Assembly (NCBI GenBank): GCA_017476545.1
Contig: JAFUZP010000022.1
Location: forward strand, 1-64,000
Length of the DNA: 64,000 nt
Direction: 5' to 3'
From: Alloprevotella sp.
GTDB lineage: Bacteria; Bacteroidota; Bacteroidia; Bacteroidales; Bacteroidaceae
Made by a program: the position numbers and the translations under genes. The first letter of the stretch is position 1. Each line of letters starts with the position of its first letter. This document shows positions 37,151-46,738 of this stretch, in pieces. The notes below the pieces were generated by a model, which did not search any database, was not told the DNA's origin, and worked only from the letters and a program-made list of their open reading frames with translations.

Positions 37151-37205
37151 CCGCGAAAAATAGCATAAGCTAAAACTGAACAAACCACTTTAACTAATTA
37201 ACATT

Positions 37206-38363
37206 ATGCGTAAAATCTTTACTCTTATCGCCGTAGCTGCAATGGCAGTCGGCGTAAATGCACAGGGTTACGAAGGCAACAAGTTCTTCGATAACTGGTC
37301 GTTCGGTGTCAACGGCGGTACGCTTGGCCCCGTTACCCACGTACACGGCTTCTGGAAGCACCAGCGCGGCAACTTCGGCGTTGAGCTCACGAAGCAGCTC
37401 ACTCCGGTTGTAGGTCTGGCCTTCGAGGGCGAGACGAACGTGAACACCACGCCCAGCTGGACTGCCCTTGACCAGGTGAACGTAAGCCTGCTCGGTAAGA
37501 TCAACTTCTCCAACCTGCTCGCAGGTTATGCCGGTAAGCCCCGCGTATTCGAACTCGAGGGTGTAGTCGGCATGGGTATCGCTAACGACTTCGTTCCCTC
37601 TTCAATCGGTGACGACTATGCTTACCTGACGAGCAAGTTCGGCCTGAACTTCCTCTTCAACCTCGGTAAGAGCAAGGCTTGGACCTTCGCCCTGAAGCCC
37701 GCCATCGTGTACAATCTCGACGGACAGTTCTTCCCCGGCGAACCGACCAACCCCCACGGCGCGCACTGGAATGTGAACCATGCCGCTCTCCAGCTCCGTG
37801 CTGGTCTGACCTACCACTTCAAGAGCAGCAACGGCGAGCACTACTTCACGAAGGTTCGTCCCTACGACCAGGCTGAAGTTGATGGTCTGAACGCACGCAT
37901 CAACGCCCTCCGTGGCGAAATCGCTGACCGCGACGGCCGCATCAACGACCTGCTCAACGAGCTCAACGACCTGCGCAACCGCAAGCCCGAGGTTATCGAG
38001 AAGGTTGTCGAGAAGGTTGTCGAGAAGGACGGCAAGAACACCAACACGCTCGAGACGAACGTTTACTTCCAGATTGGTAAGAGCGTAGTTCCCGCCAGCC
38101 AGGTGCCCAGCGTTGAGCGCGTCGCTTCCTACCTGAAGAGCCACAAGAACAGCAAGGTCGTTATCCGTGGTTACGCTTCCAAGGACGGCCCCGAGGATCT
38201 CAACATCCGCCTTGCTAACAACCGCGCAGCTGCTGTTAAGAACATGCTCGTCAAGAAGTACGGCATCGCAGAGAGCCGCATCGACGCTGCCGGTAACGGC
38301 ATCTCCGACATGTTCGCTGAGGCTGAGTGGAACCGCGTGAGCATCTGCACGCTCGGTGAGTAA
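37206..38363 (+). CDS. OmpA family major outer membrane protein
   Basis: 385 residues. Signal peptide 1-19 (…AVGVNA), an N-terminal beta-barrel of about 185 residues, a heptad-rich linker (INALRGEIADRDGRINDLLN, then EKVVEKVVEK) at about 225-285, and a C-terminal OmpA peptidoglycan-binding domain (290-385) with NVYFQIGKSVV and GYASKDGPEDLNIRLANNRA. It links the outer membrane to the wall. Codon use is strongly biased, as for an abundant protein. Single-gene unit with its own promoter and strong terminator. Confidence 0.94.
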   Translation: MRKIFTLIAVAAMAVGVNAQGYEGNKFFDNWSFGVNGGTLGPVTHVHGFWKHQRGNFGVELTKQLTPVVGLAFEGETNVNTTPSWTALDQVNVSLLGKINFSNLLAGYAGKPRVFELEGVVGMGIANDFVPSSIGDDYAYLTSKFGLNFLFNLGKSKAWTFALKPAIVYNLDGQFFPGEPTNPHGAHWNVNHAALQLRAGLTYHFKSSNGEHYFTKVRPYDQAEVDGLNARINALRGEIADRDGRINDLLNELNDLRNRKPEVIEKVVEKVVEKDGKNTNTLETNVYFQIGKSVVPASQVPSVERVASYLKSHKNSKVVIRGYASKDGPEDLNIRLANNRAAAVKNMLVKKYGIAESRIDAAGNGISDMFAEAEWNRVSICTLGE

Positions 38364-38422
38364 TACACACCGTCCATTAAGGGCTGGATAGCCCTCTTTC
38401 CATAACTTTATACTTTAATTGG

Positions 38423-38457
38423 AACCCCGGATGGCGCGAGCCGTCCGGGGTTTTTTT
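38423..38457 (+). terminator. Terminator of OmpA-like gene
   Basis: AACCCCGGA/TCCGGGGTT stem with an inner GGC/GCC hairpin and GCGA loop, then seven Ts. Confidence 0.93.
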
Positions 38458-38553
38458 GTGTGCCTTGCCGCCGCCTTTTACCGTGTTCCGCCCCTCGGGG
38501 TGGATGCAGGTGGGTGCGGCGGGGAGGGGGCTGGGGGGAAGAGTCGGTGTTCC

Positions 38554-40119
38554 CTATTCCCCCGGCCAGGGGCAGGGCCGTCCGTCTGTTTTCCGCATCG
38601 GCCGCTGTGCGCCGTATGCCTTGAGTGAGTCCGTCAGTTCCGCTGCGAGCGTTGCAGTCAGGGCGGGCTGTTCGCCGGCGAGGTCGTAGCGTTCGCCGAT
38701 GTCCTCACGCACGTTGTAGAGGCGCAGTTCACCCGTCTCCCAGAAATAGATGAGGTGGTGGTCACCCTTCATGATGGCCGAGTAGCAGCCGTAGCCCTCG
38801 TCCGTGGTGACATCCGCCGCCCAGAGGTTGGGGTAGTGCCAGATATTCACGCGGTCGCGCCGCAATTTCGGTTTGCGGAGCAGGTCGGCGAAACTGCGCC
38901 CGTCCACGTGCTGCACCGTCCTGTAGCGTTTCACGCCCGCCATGTCGAGCAGGGTGGGGAAGAAGTCCTCAATCATGACGCGGTTCGCGTTCTCCGTTCC
39001 GCCGCGCGTCACGCCCGGCCAGTAAACGATCATCGGTTCGTGGACGCCTCCCTCGTAGGCCGAGCCTTTCCCCGCGCGCGCCGGGAAGTTCTGGTCGAAG
39101 TTCTCGCGTCCCTGGCGCACGTGTACGCCCTGTCCGCCGTTGTCCGACATGAAGATGACGATGGTGTTGCGCGCCACGTCGGGCTGGCCCTGTATGAAGT
39201 CGAGCAGGTCGCCGAGGCTCTTGTCCATCCCCTCGATGAGTGCCGCGTGGTTAATCTCTTCGCGGTTCAGCGGCGCCTGCAGCTGTTCGTCGAAGACCCC
39301 CGTCCCGTCCGCGTCCATGTAGTTCACGGTGAAGCGCGAGTCCGGGTTGTAGGGCGTGTGTATGGCGTAGTGCGACATGTAGAGGTAGAAGGGCCGTCCC
39401 TCCGCGATGGGCTTCCGTAACGCCTTCAGGGCCTCCAGTGTGAGAGCCTCCGTGAGGAACGTCCCCTTGGCGTAGTATTCCTCCAGTCCGCGCACGTGGT
39501 ACGCGCCCGTACCGTAGTTATCCTGTGCCAGATAGCTTGCCGGGCAGCCGTTCGCCCCTCCGCCGATGTTCACGTCGAAGCCGAAGTTCAGCGGTTCCTC
39601 TCCCGCCGTCCCCACCGCGCCGAAGTGCGCCTTTCCGCAGTGGATGGTGTAGTATCCGTTATCGTGCAGGATCTGCGGCAGGGAGGTTATGGGAGTGGCC
39701 TGGTAGCTGTCGTGCTGCGTGATGCCCGCTGCGGGCTGTATGCCGTTGTAGTTCCATTCCGGCAGGGTGAGGCTTCCGCCTTTCGCGTCCGTCCTTTCGT
39801 TGTAGTACATCGTCCAGTTCGTCACGCGGTGGCGTGCGGCGTTCATGCCCGACATGAGGCTGCAGCGCGACGGCGAGGAGATGGCGCAAGCGTAGGCCTG
39901 CGTGAACTTCACGCCCATCCGTGCCAGGCGTTCCATGTTCGGCGTGCGGTAGCGCGCGTTCAGCGGCGTGGCCTCGCGCCAAAAGGGTACGGACGTTTCC
40001 TGCCACCCCATGTCGTCCACGAGGAAGAGGATGATGTTGGGGCGTTTGGCCGCCGCCGCGCCGTCCGCCACCGCCAGTCCGGCGGCCACGGCGCACAGTA
40101 GTTTCAGTCTGTTGTTCAT
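38554..40119 (-). CDS. Secreted sulfatase, serine type (S1 family)
   Basis: 521 residues with signal peptide (LCAVAAGLAVADGAAA). Alkaline-phosphatase-fold sulfatase: metal ligands in IILFLVDDMGWQ (Asp35, Asp36) and signature S-S-P-S-R at 81-85, so the residue turned into formylglycine is Ser81; this needs an anaerobic sulfatase-maturing radical SAM enzyme encoded elsewhere. Later blocks: HYAIHTPY, MSDNGGQG, YEGGVHEPMIVYWPG. It would remove sulfate from host or dietary glycans in the periplasm or outside. The start at 40119 opens the signal peptide. Single gene with its own promoter. Confidence 0.92.
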   Translation of the reverse strand: MNNRLKLLCAVAAGLAVADGAAAAKRPNIILFLVDDMGWQETSVPFWREATPLNARYRTPNMERLARMGVKFTQAYACAISSPSRCSLMSGMNAARHRVTNWTMYYNERTDAKGGSLTLPEWNYNGIQPAAGITQHDSYQATPITSLPQILHDNGYYTIHCGKAHFGAVGTAGEEPLNFGFDVNIGGGANGCPASYLAQDNYGTGAYHVRGLEEYYAKGTFLTEALTLEALKALRKPIAEGRPFYLYMSHYAIHTPYNPDSRFTVNYMDADGTGVFDEQLQAPLNREEINHAALIEGMDKSLGDLLDFIQGQPDVARNTIVIFMSDNGGQGVHVRQGRENFDQNFPARAGKGSAYEGGVHEPMIVYWPGVTRGGTENANRVMIEDFFPTLLDMAGVKRYRTVQHVDGRSFADLLRKPKLRRDRVNIWHYPNLWAADVTTDEGYGCYSAIMKGDHHLIYFWETGELRLYNVREDIGERYDLAGEQPALTATLAAELTDSLKAYGAQRPMRKTDGRPCPWPGE

Positions 40120-40227
40120 TGTTTGGTAGGTATTAGTCCGGGGTGTCGGCACCGCAGGGTGCCGTCCCGCCGCCGTGTGCCGCCGCGCCTTGTCCCGTGC
40201 GGGAGGGCTTCGGGGCGTAGCTATGGG

Positions 40228-40258
40228 CAAAGTTAGCGCATGGCGGGCGAAGGGCAAA
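40228..40258 (-). promoter_or_regulatory. Sulfatase promoter
   Basis: On the minus strand TTTG (40255-40258), exactly 19 nt, TAACTTTG (40228-40235): full consensus match. The leader is about 100 nt. Confidence 0.82.
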
Positions 40259-40324
40259 GCCTGCGCAAGGATTTTTGGCACGCCCCCTCCCCCCTCAGGG
40301 AGGAGACTCCCGCGCGCGTTATCC

Positions 40325-40434
40325 TACCCCTGCGGTTACGGTGAACTACCCCTGCGGTTGCTGAGCACCAACCATAGGGTTACGGGGAGCTACCCCTGCG
40401 GGGCGTTTTCCCGTCCCTGCGGTTGCGGGGCTTC
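40325..40434. repeat. 22-bp repeat cluster E
   Basis: Units from 40325 with 22-bp period: cores TACCCCTGCGGTTA, TACCCCTGCGGTTG, CAACCATAGGGTTA, TACCCCTGCGGGGC and a last, slightly shifted TCCCTGCGGTTG. It lies between the divergent sulfatase and rpsL promoters. Confidence 0.88.
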
Positions 40435-40526
40435 CCGCTCCGGGGATGCCGCCCCTCCGGATGCGGCGGACGGCGGTTCCCGGAGCCGCTTTTCGCTTCC
40501 CCGTCACATTTTAATTCCCTAAGAGC

Positions 40527-40558
40527 CTTGCCTGTTCCATTTGTTTTGTGTAATTTTG
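40527..40558 (+). promoter_or_regulatory. rpsL operon promoter
   Basis: CTTG (40527-40530), 20 nt, TAATTTTG (40551-40558). The leader of about 75 nt is A-rich just before the ATG. Confidence 0.78.
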
Positions 40559-40641
40559 CACCCGCTAAGGCGTATTGTGCGCTGACGCGAACACTGGAAA
40601 CAAATAAAACAATATACAATAACAAATTAAAAAACAAACAA

Positions 40642-41022
40642 ATGCCTACTATTCAACAATTAGTAAGAAAAGGCAGAACGGTGACGACCGAAAAGAGTAA
40701 GTCACCCGCGCTGGACAGCTGTCCGCAGCGTCGCGGCGTATGCGTGCGCGTTTACACGACCACGCCTAAGAAGCCGAATTCTGCCATGCGTAAGGTAGCC
40801 CGCGTCCGCCTGACGAACGCGAAGGAAGTGAACTCGTACATCCCCGGTGAGGGCCACAACCTGCAGGAGCACAGCATCGTGCTGGTGCGCGGCGGCCGTG
40901 TGAAGGACCTCCCCGGTGTGCGTTACCACATTGTGCGCGGCACGCTCGACACTGCCGGTGTGGCCAACCGCACACAGCGCCGCTCCAAGTACGGCGCAAA
41001 GCGGCCCAAAGCAAAGAAATAA
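40642..41022 (+). CDS. rpsL: 30S ribosomal protein S12
   Basis: 126 residues. Starts [12 protein letters not shown], with the decoding-site loop [17 protein letters not shown] and [13 protein letters not shown]. The residues where streptomycin-resistance changes are known (the TPKKPNS and VKDLPGVRY loops) look wild type. It has its own promoter because accessory genes separate it from rpoC. A GGAG-loop hairpin (41054-41075) lies between it and rpsG. Confidence 0.98.
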   Translation: MPTIQQLVRKGRTVTTEKSKSPALDSCPQRRGVCVRVYTTTPKKPNSAMRKVARVRLTNAKEVNSYIPGEGHNLQEHSIVLVRGGRVKDLPGVRYHIVRGTLDTAGVANRTQRRSKYGAKRPKAKK

Positions 41023-41111
41023 GCAACATCCGGTTTGCACGAAAGGTTGAGTAAACGCTTCCGGAGGGAAGCGTTGAAGAACTTAGAAGCAGCCTAAAAC
41101 AGCAAAACACA

Positions 41112-41588
41112 ATGAGAAAAGCAAAACCTAAGAAACGGTTGATCCTGCCGGATCCCGTCTATGGGGACCAGAAAGTCTCCAAGTTCGTGAACCACCTCAT
41201 GTACGACGGTAAGAAGAACCTCTCCTACGAGATCTTCTACAAGAGCCTTGAAATCGTCGGCGAGAAGATGAAGGACAACGAGAAGTCCCCGCTGGAAATC
41301 TGGAAAGCCGCCTTGGACAAGATTACCCCGCAGGTGGAGGTGAAGAGCCGCCGTATCGGTGGCGCCACTTTCCAGGTACCTACGGAAATCCGTCCCGACC
41401 GTAAGGAGTCCGTTTCGATGAAGAACATGATCGGTTACGCCCGTAAGCGCGGCGGCAAGACCATGGCCGACAAGCTCGCAGCCGAGATTATGGACGCTTA
41501 CAACGAGCAGGGCGGAGCCTTCAAGCGTAAGGAGGACATGCACCGCATGGCCGAAGCTAACCGTGCGTTCGCACACTTCAGGTTCTAA
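41112..41588 (+). CDS. rpsG: 30S ribosomal protein S7
   Basis: 158 residues. [52 protein letters not shown] and the C-terminal AFAHFRF. It nucleates assembly of the 30S head. Second gene of the rpsL-rpsG-fusA-rpsJ run. Confidence 0.98.
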   Translation: MRKAKPKKRLILPDPVYGDQKVSKFVNHLMYDGKKNLSYEIFYKSLEIVGEKMKDNEKSPLEIWKAALDKITPQVEVKSRRIGGATFQVPTEIRPDRKESVSMKNMIGYARKRGGKTMADKLAAEIMDAYNEQGGAFKRKEDMHRMAEANRAFAHFRF

Positions 41589-41706
41589 GTAAGCAGGTAG
41601 GGGCAGGCAAGTAGGCAAGCTCTCCGGCCGCGCAGGCGGCCACCGAAACGCTCGTCTGCTTGTCTTCCCGTAACTTGTCCACCAAAAAAGACACATAATA
41701 ATAGTT

Positions 41707-43827
41707 ATGGCAAAACACGACTTGCAACTGACGCGCAATATCGGCATCATGGCCCACATCGATGCCGGTAAGACCACTACTTCCGAGCGCATCCTTTTCT
41801 ATACGGGTAAGACCCACAAAATCGGTGAGGTGCATGAAGGCGCCGCAACGATGGACTGGATGGCGCAGGAACAGGAGCGCGGCATCACCATCACTTCCGC
41901 CGCCACCACCTGCTACTGGAAGTGGAACGATAAGACCTATAAGTTCAACCTCATTGACACCCCGGGGCACGTGGACTTCACGGCAGAGGTGGAGCGCTCC
42001 CTGCGTGTGCTCGACGGCGCAGTGGCCACATACTGCGCGGTAGGTGGTGTGCAGCCCCAGTCCGAGACCGTATGGCGCCAGGCCGACAAGTACAACGTCC
42101 CCCGTATCGCCTACGTGAACAAGATGGACCGCAGCGGCGCCGACTTCTTCGAAGTTGTTCGCCAGATGAAGGACATCCTCGGCGCCAATCCCTGCGTCGT
42201 GGCTATCCCCATCGGCGCGGAGGAGAAGTTCAAAGGTATCGTGGACCTCATCCAGATGAAGGCCATCTATTGGCACGACGAGACGATGGGTGCGGACTAC
42301 AGCGTGGAGGAGATTCCCGCCGAGCTCCGGGCCGAGGCCGAAGAGTGGCGCGGCAAGATGCTCGAAACCGCCGCCGAGTGCGACGAGACGCTCATGGAGA
42401 AGTATTTTGAGGACCCCGAAAGCCTTACCAACGAGGAAATCGTTGCCGGCATCCGCAAGGGGACGCTCTCCATGGACATCGTGCCCATGACCTGCGGCTC
42501 CTCGTTTAAGAACAAGGGCGTGCAGTACCTGCTCGACTATGTCTGCATGTTCCTGCCCAGCCCCCTCGACACGCCCGCCGTTATCGGCACGAACCCCGAC
42601 ACGGGCGAGGAGGACAGCCGCAAGCCCAGCGTGGAGGAGAAGACCAGCGCACTGGCCTTCAAGATCGCTACCGACCCCTATGTGGGCCGTCTCACCTTCT
42701 TCCGCGTCTATAGCGGTAAGATTGAGGCAGGTTCCTATATCTACAACACCCGTAGCGGTAAGAAGGAGCGCGTGAGCCGCCTCTTCCAGATGCACTCCAA
42801 CCACCAGAACCCCGAGGAAGTCATCGAGGCCGGCGACATCGGCGCAGGTGTGGGCTTCAAGGACATCCGTACCGGCGACACGCTCTGCGACGAGGACGCT
42901 CCCATCGTACTCGAGTCCATGGACTTCCCCGACACGGTTATCTCCATCGCCGTAGAGCCCAAGACGCAGAAGGATATGGACAAGCTCTCCGTCGGCCTTG
43001 CGAAGCTGGCCGAGGAAGACCCCACCTTCACGGTGCGCACCGACGAGCAGAGCGGACAGACCGTCATCAGCGGTATGGGCGAGCTACACCTCGACATCAT
43101 CATCGACCGCCTGAAGCGCGAGTTCAAGGTAGAGTGTAACCAGGGCAAGCCCCAGGTGAACTACAAGGAGGCTATCACCGAGACCGTCAACCTCCGCGAG
43201 GTTTACAAAAAGCAGACTGGTGGTCGCGGTAAGTTCGCCGACATCATCGTGAATGTAGGCCCCGTTGATGAGGACTTCAAGGAGGGCGGTCTGCAGTTCG
43301 TCAATTCCGTGACGGGCGGTAACATCCCCAAGGAGTTTATCCCCAGCGTGCAGAAGGGCTTCGAGAACGCCATGAAGAGCGGTGTGCTCGGCGGTTATCC
43401 CCTCGACAGCCTGAAGGTAGAACTCGTGGACGGGTCGTTCCACCCCGTGGACTCCGACCAGCTCTCGTTCGAGGTGGCCGCACTCGGCGCTTACCGCAAC
43501 GCCTGCGCAAAGGCACACCCCGTACTCCTTGAGCCCATCATGGCCCTGGAGGTCGTGACACCCGAGGAGAACATGGGCGATGTCATCGGCGACCTGAACA
43601 AGCGCCGCGGCCAGGTGGAAGGCATGGAAAGCGGACGCTCCGGCGGACGCATCGTGAAGGCAAAGGTGCCCCTCGCAGAGATGTTCGGTTACGTGACCGC
43701 ACTGCGTACCATCACCTCCGGCCGTGCTACGAGCTCCATGCAGTACGACCACCACGCACCCCTCTCCGCATCGCTGGCCAAGGCCGTGTTGGAGGAGAGC
43801 AACGGGCGTGTGGACCTCGTGAAGTAA
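41707..43827 (+). CDS. fusA: Translation elongation factor G
   Basis: 706 residues. GTPase motifs [17 protein letters not shown] and [10 protein letters not shown], domain II, and the translocation domains IV-V ([39 protein letters not shown]). Length is typical. It starts 118 bases after rpsG. Confidence 0.98.
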   Translation: MAKHDLQLTRNIGIMAHIDAGKTTTSERILFYTGKTHKIGEVHEGAATMDWMAQEQERGITITSAATTCYWKWNDKTYKFNLIDTPGHVDFTAEVERSLRVLDGAVATYCAVGGVQPQSETVWRQADKYNVPRIAYVNKMDRSGADFFEVVRQMKDILGANPCVVAIPIGAEEKFKGIVDLIQMKAIYWHDETMGADYSVEEIPAELRAEAEEWRGKMLETAAECDETLMEKYFEDPESLTNEEIVAGIRKGTLSMDIVPMTCGSSFKNKGVQYLLDYVCMFLPSPLDTPAVIGTNPDTGEEDSRKPSVEEKTSALAFKIATDPYVGRLTFFRVYSGKIEAGSYIYNTRSGKKERVSRLFQMHSNHQNPEEVIEAGDIGAGVGFKDIRTGDTLCDEDAPIVLESMDFPDTVISIAVEPKTQKDMDKLSVGLAKLAEEDPTFTVRTDEQSGQTVISGMGELHLDIIIDRLKREFKVECNQGKPQVNYKEAITETVNLREVYKKQTGGRGKFADIIVNVGPVDEDFKEGGLQFVNSVTGGNIPKEFIPSVQKGFENAMKSGVLGGYPLDSLKVELVDGSFHPVDSDQLSFEVAALGAYRNACAKAHPVLLEPIMALEVVTPEENMGDVIGDLNKRRGQVEGMESGRSGGRIVKAKVPLAEMFGYVTALRTITSGRATSSMQYDHHAPLSASLAKAVLEESNGRVDLVK

Positions 43828-43919
43828 CAGCAAACAACCAATTCCGGACGGAGGGCGGCGGTTTAGCGAATGACTCTTAGACCGCCGGCCCCGCCCAATA
43901 ACTTAACAAAACAACCATT

Positions 43920-44225
43920 ATGAGTCAGAAAATCCGTATCAAGCTGAAAAGCTACGACCACACGCTGGTGGAGAAGTCCGCCGAGAAGATTGTGAAGAAC
44001 GTCAAGGCAACGGGTGCCATCGTGAGCGGCCCGATTCCCCTTCCCACGCGTAAGCGCATCATCACGGTGAACCGATCGACCTTCGTGAACAAGAAGAGCC
44101 GCGAACAGTTCCAGGTGAGCACCTACAAGCGCCTCATCGACATCTACAGCAGCACGGCCAAGACCGTTGATGCCCTGATGAAGCTTGAGCTGCCCTGCGG
44201 CGTGGAAGTGGAGATCAAGGTGTAG
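43920..44225 (+). CDS. rpsJ: 30S ribosomal protein S10
   Basis: 101 residues. [40 protein letters not shown] and a C-terminal [21 protein letters not shown] strong terminator follows immediately, so rplC and the rest of the S10 operon, which normally follow, are not here. Confidence 0.98.
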   Translation: MSQKIRIKLKSYDHTLVEKSAEKIVKNVKATGAIVSGPIPLPTRKRIITVNRSTFVNKKSREQFQVSTYKRLIDIYSSTAKTVDALMKLELPCGVEVEIKV

Positions 44226-44256
44226 GACTCCGTCCCTTCCGCCTGATGCGATAAGG

Positions 44257-44290
44257 AATCCCCCGCTACCGGGAACGGTGGCGGGGGATT
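44257..44290. terminator. Terminator after rpsJ
   Basis: A 15-bp stem AATCCCCCGCTACCG/CGGTGGCGGGGGATT (one G:T) with GGAA loop, T/G-rich after it. It lies between convergent genes and may serve both. Confidence 0.85.
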
Positions 44291-44318
44291 GTTGTTGGTT
44301 GAAGCCGCTTATGGTGCC

Positions 44319-44804
44319 TTAGCAGAAGTAGTTGTTTTCACCAATGGCTTGCTGCAAAGTAAATATGTCTGTTTTGAAGAATTGGTTCAATACATCATAT
44401 CTGCATGTGGGAGTACCAGCAGAATGCTGCGCCCACCACCAAAATTGTGCCTCTTCGCTATTATTGTGCGCTTCGCAAAAAACTTCCGGCCAAGTTATGC
44501 CGTAGAATGTCCCACCAGGACTACATCCAGTGCATTCTTTAGGCTCATAGCTAAAACCTTTGCAAAAGTATTGAGCCGCAGCAGACGTATATCCCTGGCA
44601 TGCGAATCCCGAGCAGTAGCGTTTTATCGTATCATAGTCCTGATTGCACATGGCTTCGAACTTGTCCGCAACGGGTTTCGAACCATACCCAATACGCCCA
44701 AGATTAAGTTTATCGCGGGAGCTTGCGGTGAATAACACGCCGTCGTTGTCGTAGCTGATGAGTTTTGCTTTCAGGGGCACGTAGGCCTGCTTCGTCTCTG
44801 TCAT
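44319..44804 (-). CDS. Cys-rich small protein with AYVPLKAKLISY leader, copy 1
   Basis: 161 residues, no signal peptide. The first 30 residues (TKQAYVPLKAKLISYDNDGV, then LFTASS) are nearly identical to the neighbouring gene at 44938 and resemble the YVPPRMKV motif of the other small proteins. The remainder is variable, AT-rich and contains nine Cys, the last being the final residue (NNYFC). Layout of a conserved start and variable Cys-rich body suggests a leader or targeting segment plus an exported, disulfide-bonded or modified part, but no export or modification genes are next to it. Own promoter at 44868. ATG at 44804 is chosen because it opens the conserved leader. Confidence 0.75.
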   Translation of the reverse strand: MTETKQAYVPLKAKLISYDNDGVLFTASSRDKLNLGRIGYGSKPVADKFEAMCNQDYDTIKRYCSGFACQGYTSAAAQYFCKGFSYEPKECTGCSPGGTFYGITWPEVFCEAHNNSEEAQFWWWAQHSAGTPTCRYDVLNQFFKTDIFTLQQAIGENNYFC

Positions 44805-44867
44805 GTTTATCTGTGGTTTTTGTTCTGCCGTCCCTCTTGAGTAGGGCTGGGGGATACGTTTGCGCTG

Positions 44868-44900
44868 CAAATGTATGAATAAATTCCGGGACTTGCAAGC
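44868..44900 (-). promoter_or_regulatory. Promoter of Cys-rich gene copy 1
   Basis: On the minus strand CTTG (44897-44900), 21 nt, TACATTTG (44868-44875). Confidence 0.68.
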
Positions 44901-44937
44901 CCTGCGCACGAAAATGTGGTAGTCAGGCTGCTTGCCG

Positions 44938-45396
44938 TCAGCAGCTGTAGCCGGTGGCAGTGTGCTGGAAGTCTGTGCCTCCGAAGAATCTGTTCAGATT
45001 TGCTTTGTCATCAAACCGTGCGAGGTGCTCCCACCATCTTGCTTCGGCTTCGTACTGTTGCGGCCTGCTGTAGCCCGAACAGAACATGTAGCACCCGTTC
45101 GTCTGGCAGTCACTGTAGCAGCTCGAGTCTATCCCGCAGAAGCCCGGCAAGTAACCGCCGTCGGGGTAGAGGGCCTCGGCCTCTGCTATGGAGAAGCCGT
45201 TGCAGCCGAAGCTGCCACAGTTGGCTTTGATGAGGTCATAATTCGTGGAACTCCCCTGTATTTCTAGGGAATCGTACTTGTCGTTCCTTCTGTTCCCGTC
45301 CCGGTCTAACGAGCTTGCGGTGAACAACACGCCGTCGGATTCATAACTGATGAGCTTTGCCCGCAGGGGGACGTAGGCTTTCTTTTCTAAAATCAT
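44938..45396 (-). CDS. Cys-rich small protein with AYVPLRAKLISY leader, copy 2
   Basis: 152 residues. Leader KKAYVPLRAKLISYESDGVL then FTASS, followed by a divergent body with eight Cys (NCGSFGCNGFS, GFCGIDSSCYSDCQTNGCYM) ending in Cys (GYSC). The blocks SFGCNGFSIAEAEA and GFACQGYTSAAAQ, and WWEHLARFDDKANLNRFF and WWWAQHSAGTPTCRYDVLNQFF, show that copies 1 and 2 are paralogues. Each has its own promoter, so they are separate units rather than an operon. No signal peptide. Function unknown. Confidence 0.75.
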   Translation of the reverse strand: MILEKKAYVPLRAKLISYESDGVLFTASSLDRDGNRRNDKYDSLEIQGSSTNYDLIKANCGSFGCNGFSIAEAEALYPDGGYLPGFCGIDSSCYSDCQTNGCYMFCSGYSRPQQYEAEARWWEHLARFDDKANLNRFFGGTDFQHTATGYSC

Positions 45397-45448
45397 GGTC
45401 TGTCGGTTGGTGGCCGCCCCGTACGCGGCAGGGCGCCTTTTTCGAACG

Positions 45449-45480
45449 CGAAAGTAGCCAAAGTTTTTCGGACGGGCAAA
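45449..45480 (-). promoter_or_regulatory. Promoter of Cys-rich gene copy 2
   Basis: On the minus strand TTTG (45477-45480), 20 nt, TACTTTCG (45449-45456), one mismatch. Confidence 0.65.
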
Positions 45481-45540
45481 CCTGGCTGGGCTTATTTCCG
45501 GAGGTAGGGTAGGGGGGGCGGACTGGGGTAGGATGCAGGG

Positions 45541-45578
45541 GGAGCGGCCCGCTCCGCAGGAGATATCCGGGCCGCTCC
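45541..45578 (-). terminator. Hairpin after fcl
   Basis: An 11-bp stem GGAGCGGCCCG/CGGGCCGCTCC downstream of the fcl stop on the minus strand; a second small GGGGAG/CTCCTC hairpin lies between them. Confidence 0.6.
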
Positions 45579-45640
45579 TCATGGGGAGGTGTTCTCCTCC
45601 CGTGGCGTAAGTGTGGTGCTGTAGGGGGCGCTTCCGCCTG

Positions 45641-46738
45641 TCAGGAGGCCGCTGCGCCGCCGTTGCCTTGCAGGTACCAGCGGTAGAGGCGCCTCACGCC
45701 TTCGTCTATCTCTACGCTGTGGTGCCAGCCTAAGCTGTGTAGCTTCGTGGGGTCGGTGAGCTTGCGCGGTGTCCCGTCGGGTTTCGTGGTGTCCCACAGG
45801 ATGTCGCCACGGAAGCCGACGGCTTCGCACACCTTCCCTGCGAGCTCGCGGATGGTGAGTTCCTTCCCCGTCCCGATGTTGATGTGGCAGTTGCGCACTT
45901 CCCTCGTGCCGGGTTCGTAGGTGTCCTTGAAGTCCACGTTGAGGAGTACGTGTACGCTGGCATCGGCCATGTCCTCGCTCCAGAGGAACTCGCGCATCGG
46001 GCTTCCCGTGCCCCATAGCGTGACGCTTCCGGGGCGTATGCCGAATGTCGCAAGTTTTGCCAAGATGTCCTCCTGTGCCGCCGTGCCGTCAGTGCCGCCC
46101 ACGGGCCGCAGGCTGAGGTCGGTCCGCACGGCGTCCCAGTCGCCGGCGCCTAAGCGGTCGGCGAGGTGTACCTTGCGGAGCATGGCGGGCAGTACGTGGC
46201 TGTTCTCCAAGTGGAAGTTGTCGTTGGGGCCGTAGAGGTTGGTGGGCATCACGGCGATGTAGTTGCAGCCGTACTGCAGGGAGAAGCTCTCGCAGAGCTT
46301 CAGCCCCGCAATCTTGGCGATGGCGTAGGGCTCGTTGGTGTACTCCAGGGGGGAGGTGAGCAGAGCGTCCTCGCGCATGGGCTGCGGGGCTTCGCGGGGG
46401 TAGATGCAGGTTGAGCCGAGGAAGAGTAGCTTCTGCACGCCATGGCGGAAACTCTCGCCGATGACGTTCTGCTGTATCTGCAGGTTCTCGTAGATGAAGT
46501 CGGCGCGGTATTGCGAGTTGGCCATGATACCGCCCACGTGGGCGGCAGCCAGCACAACGGCATCGGGCCGCTCTGCGTCGAAGAATTCGCGGACGGCTCG
46601 TGCGTCCAGCAGGTCGAGCTCGGCGTGCGTGCGCCCCACGAGGTTCGTGAAGCCGCGCCCTTGGAGGTTGTTCCAGATGGCGGAGCCCACGAGGCCCCGG
46701 TGGCCTGCCACGTATATCTTTGCGCTATTCGTCAGCAT
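45641..46738 (-). CDS. fcl: GDP-L-fucose synthase
   Basis: 365 residues, short-chain dehydrogenase of the extended type. It turns GDP-4-keto-6-deoxy-mannose into GDP-L-fucose with NADPH. Nucleotide-binding [10 protein letters not shown] near residue 12, [37 protein letters not shown] and the catalytic Tyr-x3-Lys in [10 protein letters not shown]. It overlaps the end of gmd by 14 bases. The product feeds fucosylation of capsule or surface glycoproteins, known in Bacteroides. Confidence 0.96.
   Translation of the reverse strand: MLTNSAKIYVAGHRGLVGSAIWNNLQGRGFTNLVGRTHAELDLLDARAVREFFDAERPDAVVLAAAHVGGIMANSQYRADFIYENLQIQQNVIGESFRHGVQKLLFLGSTCIYPREAPQPMREDALLTSPLEYTNEPYAIAKIAGLKLCESFSLQYGCNYIAVMPTNLYGPNDNFHLENSHVLPAMLRKVHLADRLGAGDWDAVRTDLSLRPVGGTDGTAAQEDILAKLATFGIRPGSVTLWGTGSPMREFLWSEDMADASVHVLLNVDFKDTYEPGTREVRNCHINIGTGKELTIRELAGKVCEAVGFRGDILWDTTKPDGTPRKLTDPTKLHSLGWHHSVEIDEGVRRLYRWYLQGNGGAAAS

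Noticed and set aside
38419..38689. Short open frames between the OmpA and sulfatase genes
   Set aside because: They begin in the OmpA terminator or overlap the sulfatase end and show no coding character.
45397..45582. N-terminal extension of the Cys-rich copy 2 protein
   Set aside because: It spans the promoter boxes and lacks similarity to copy 1, whose conserved leader starts at the chosen ATG.
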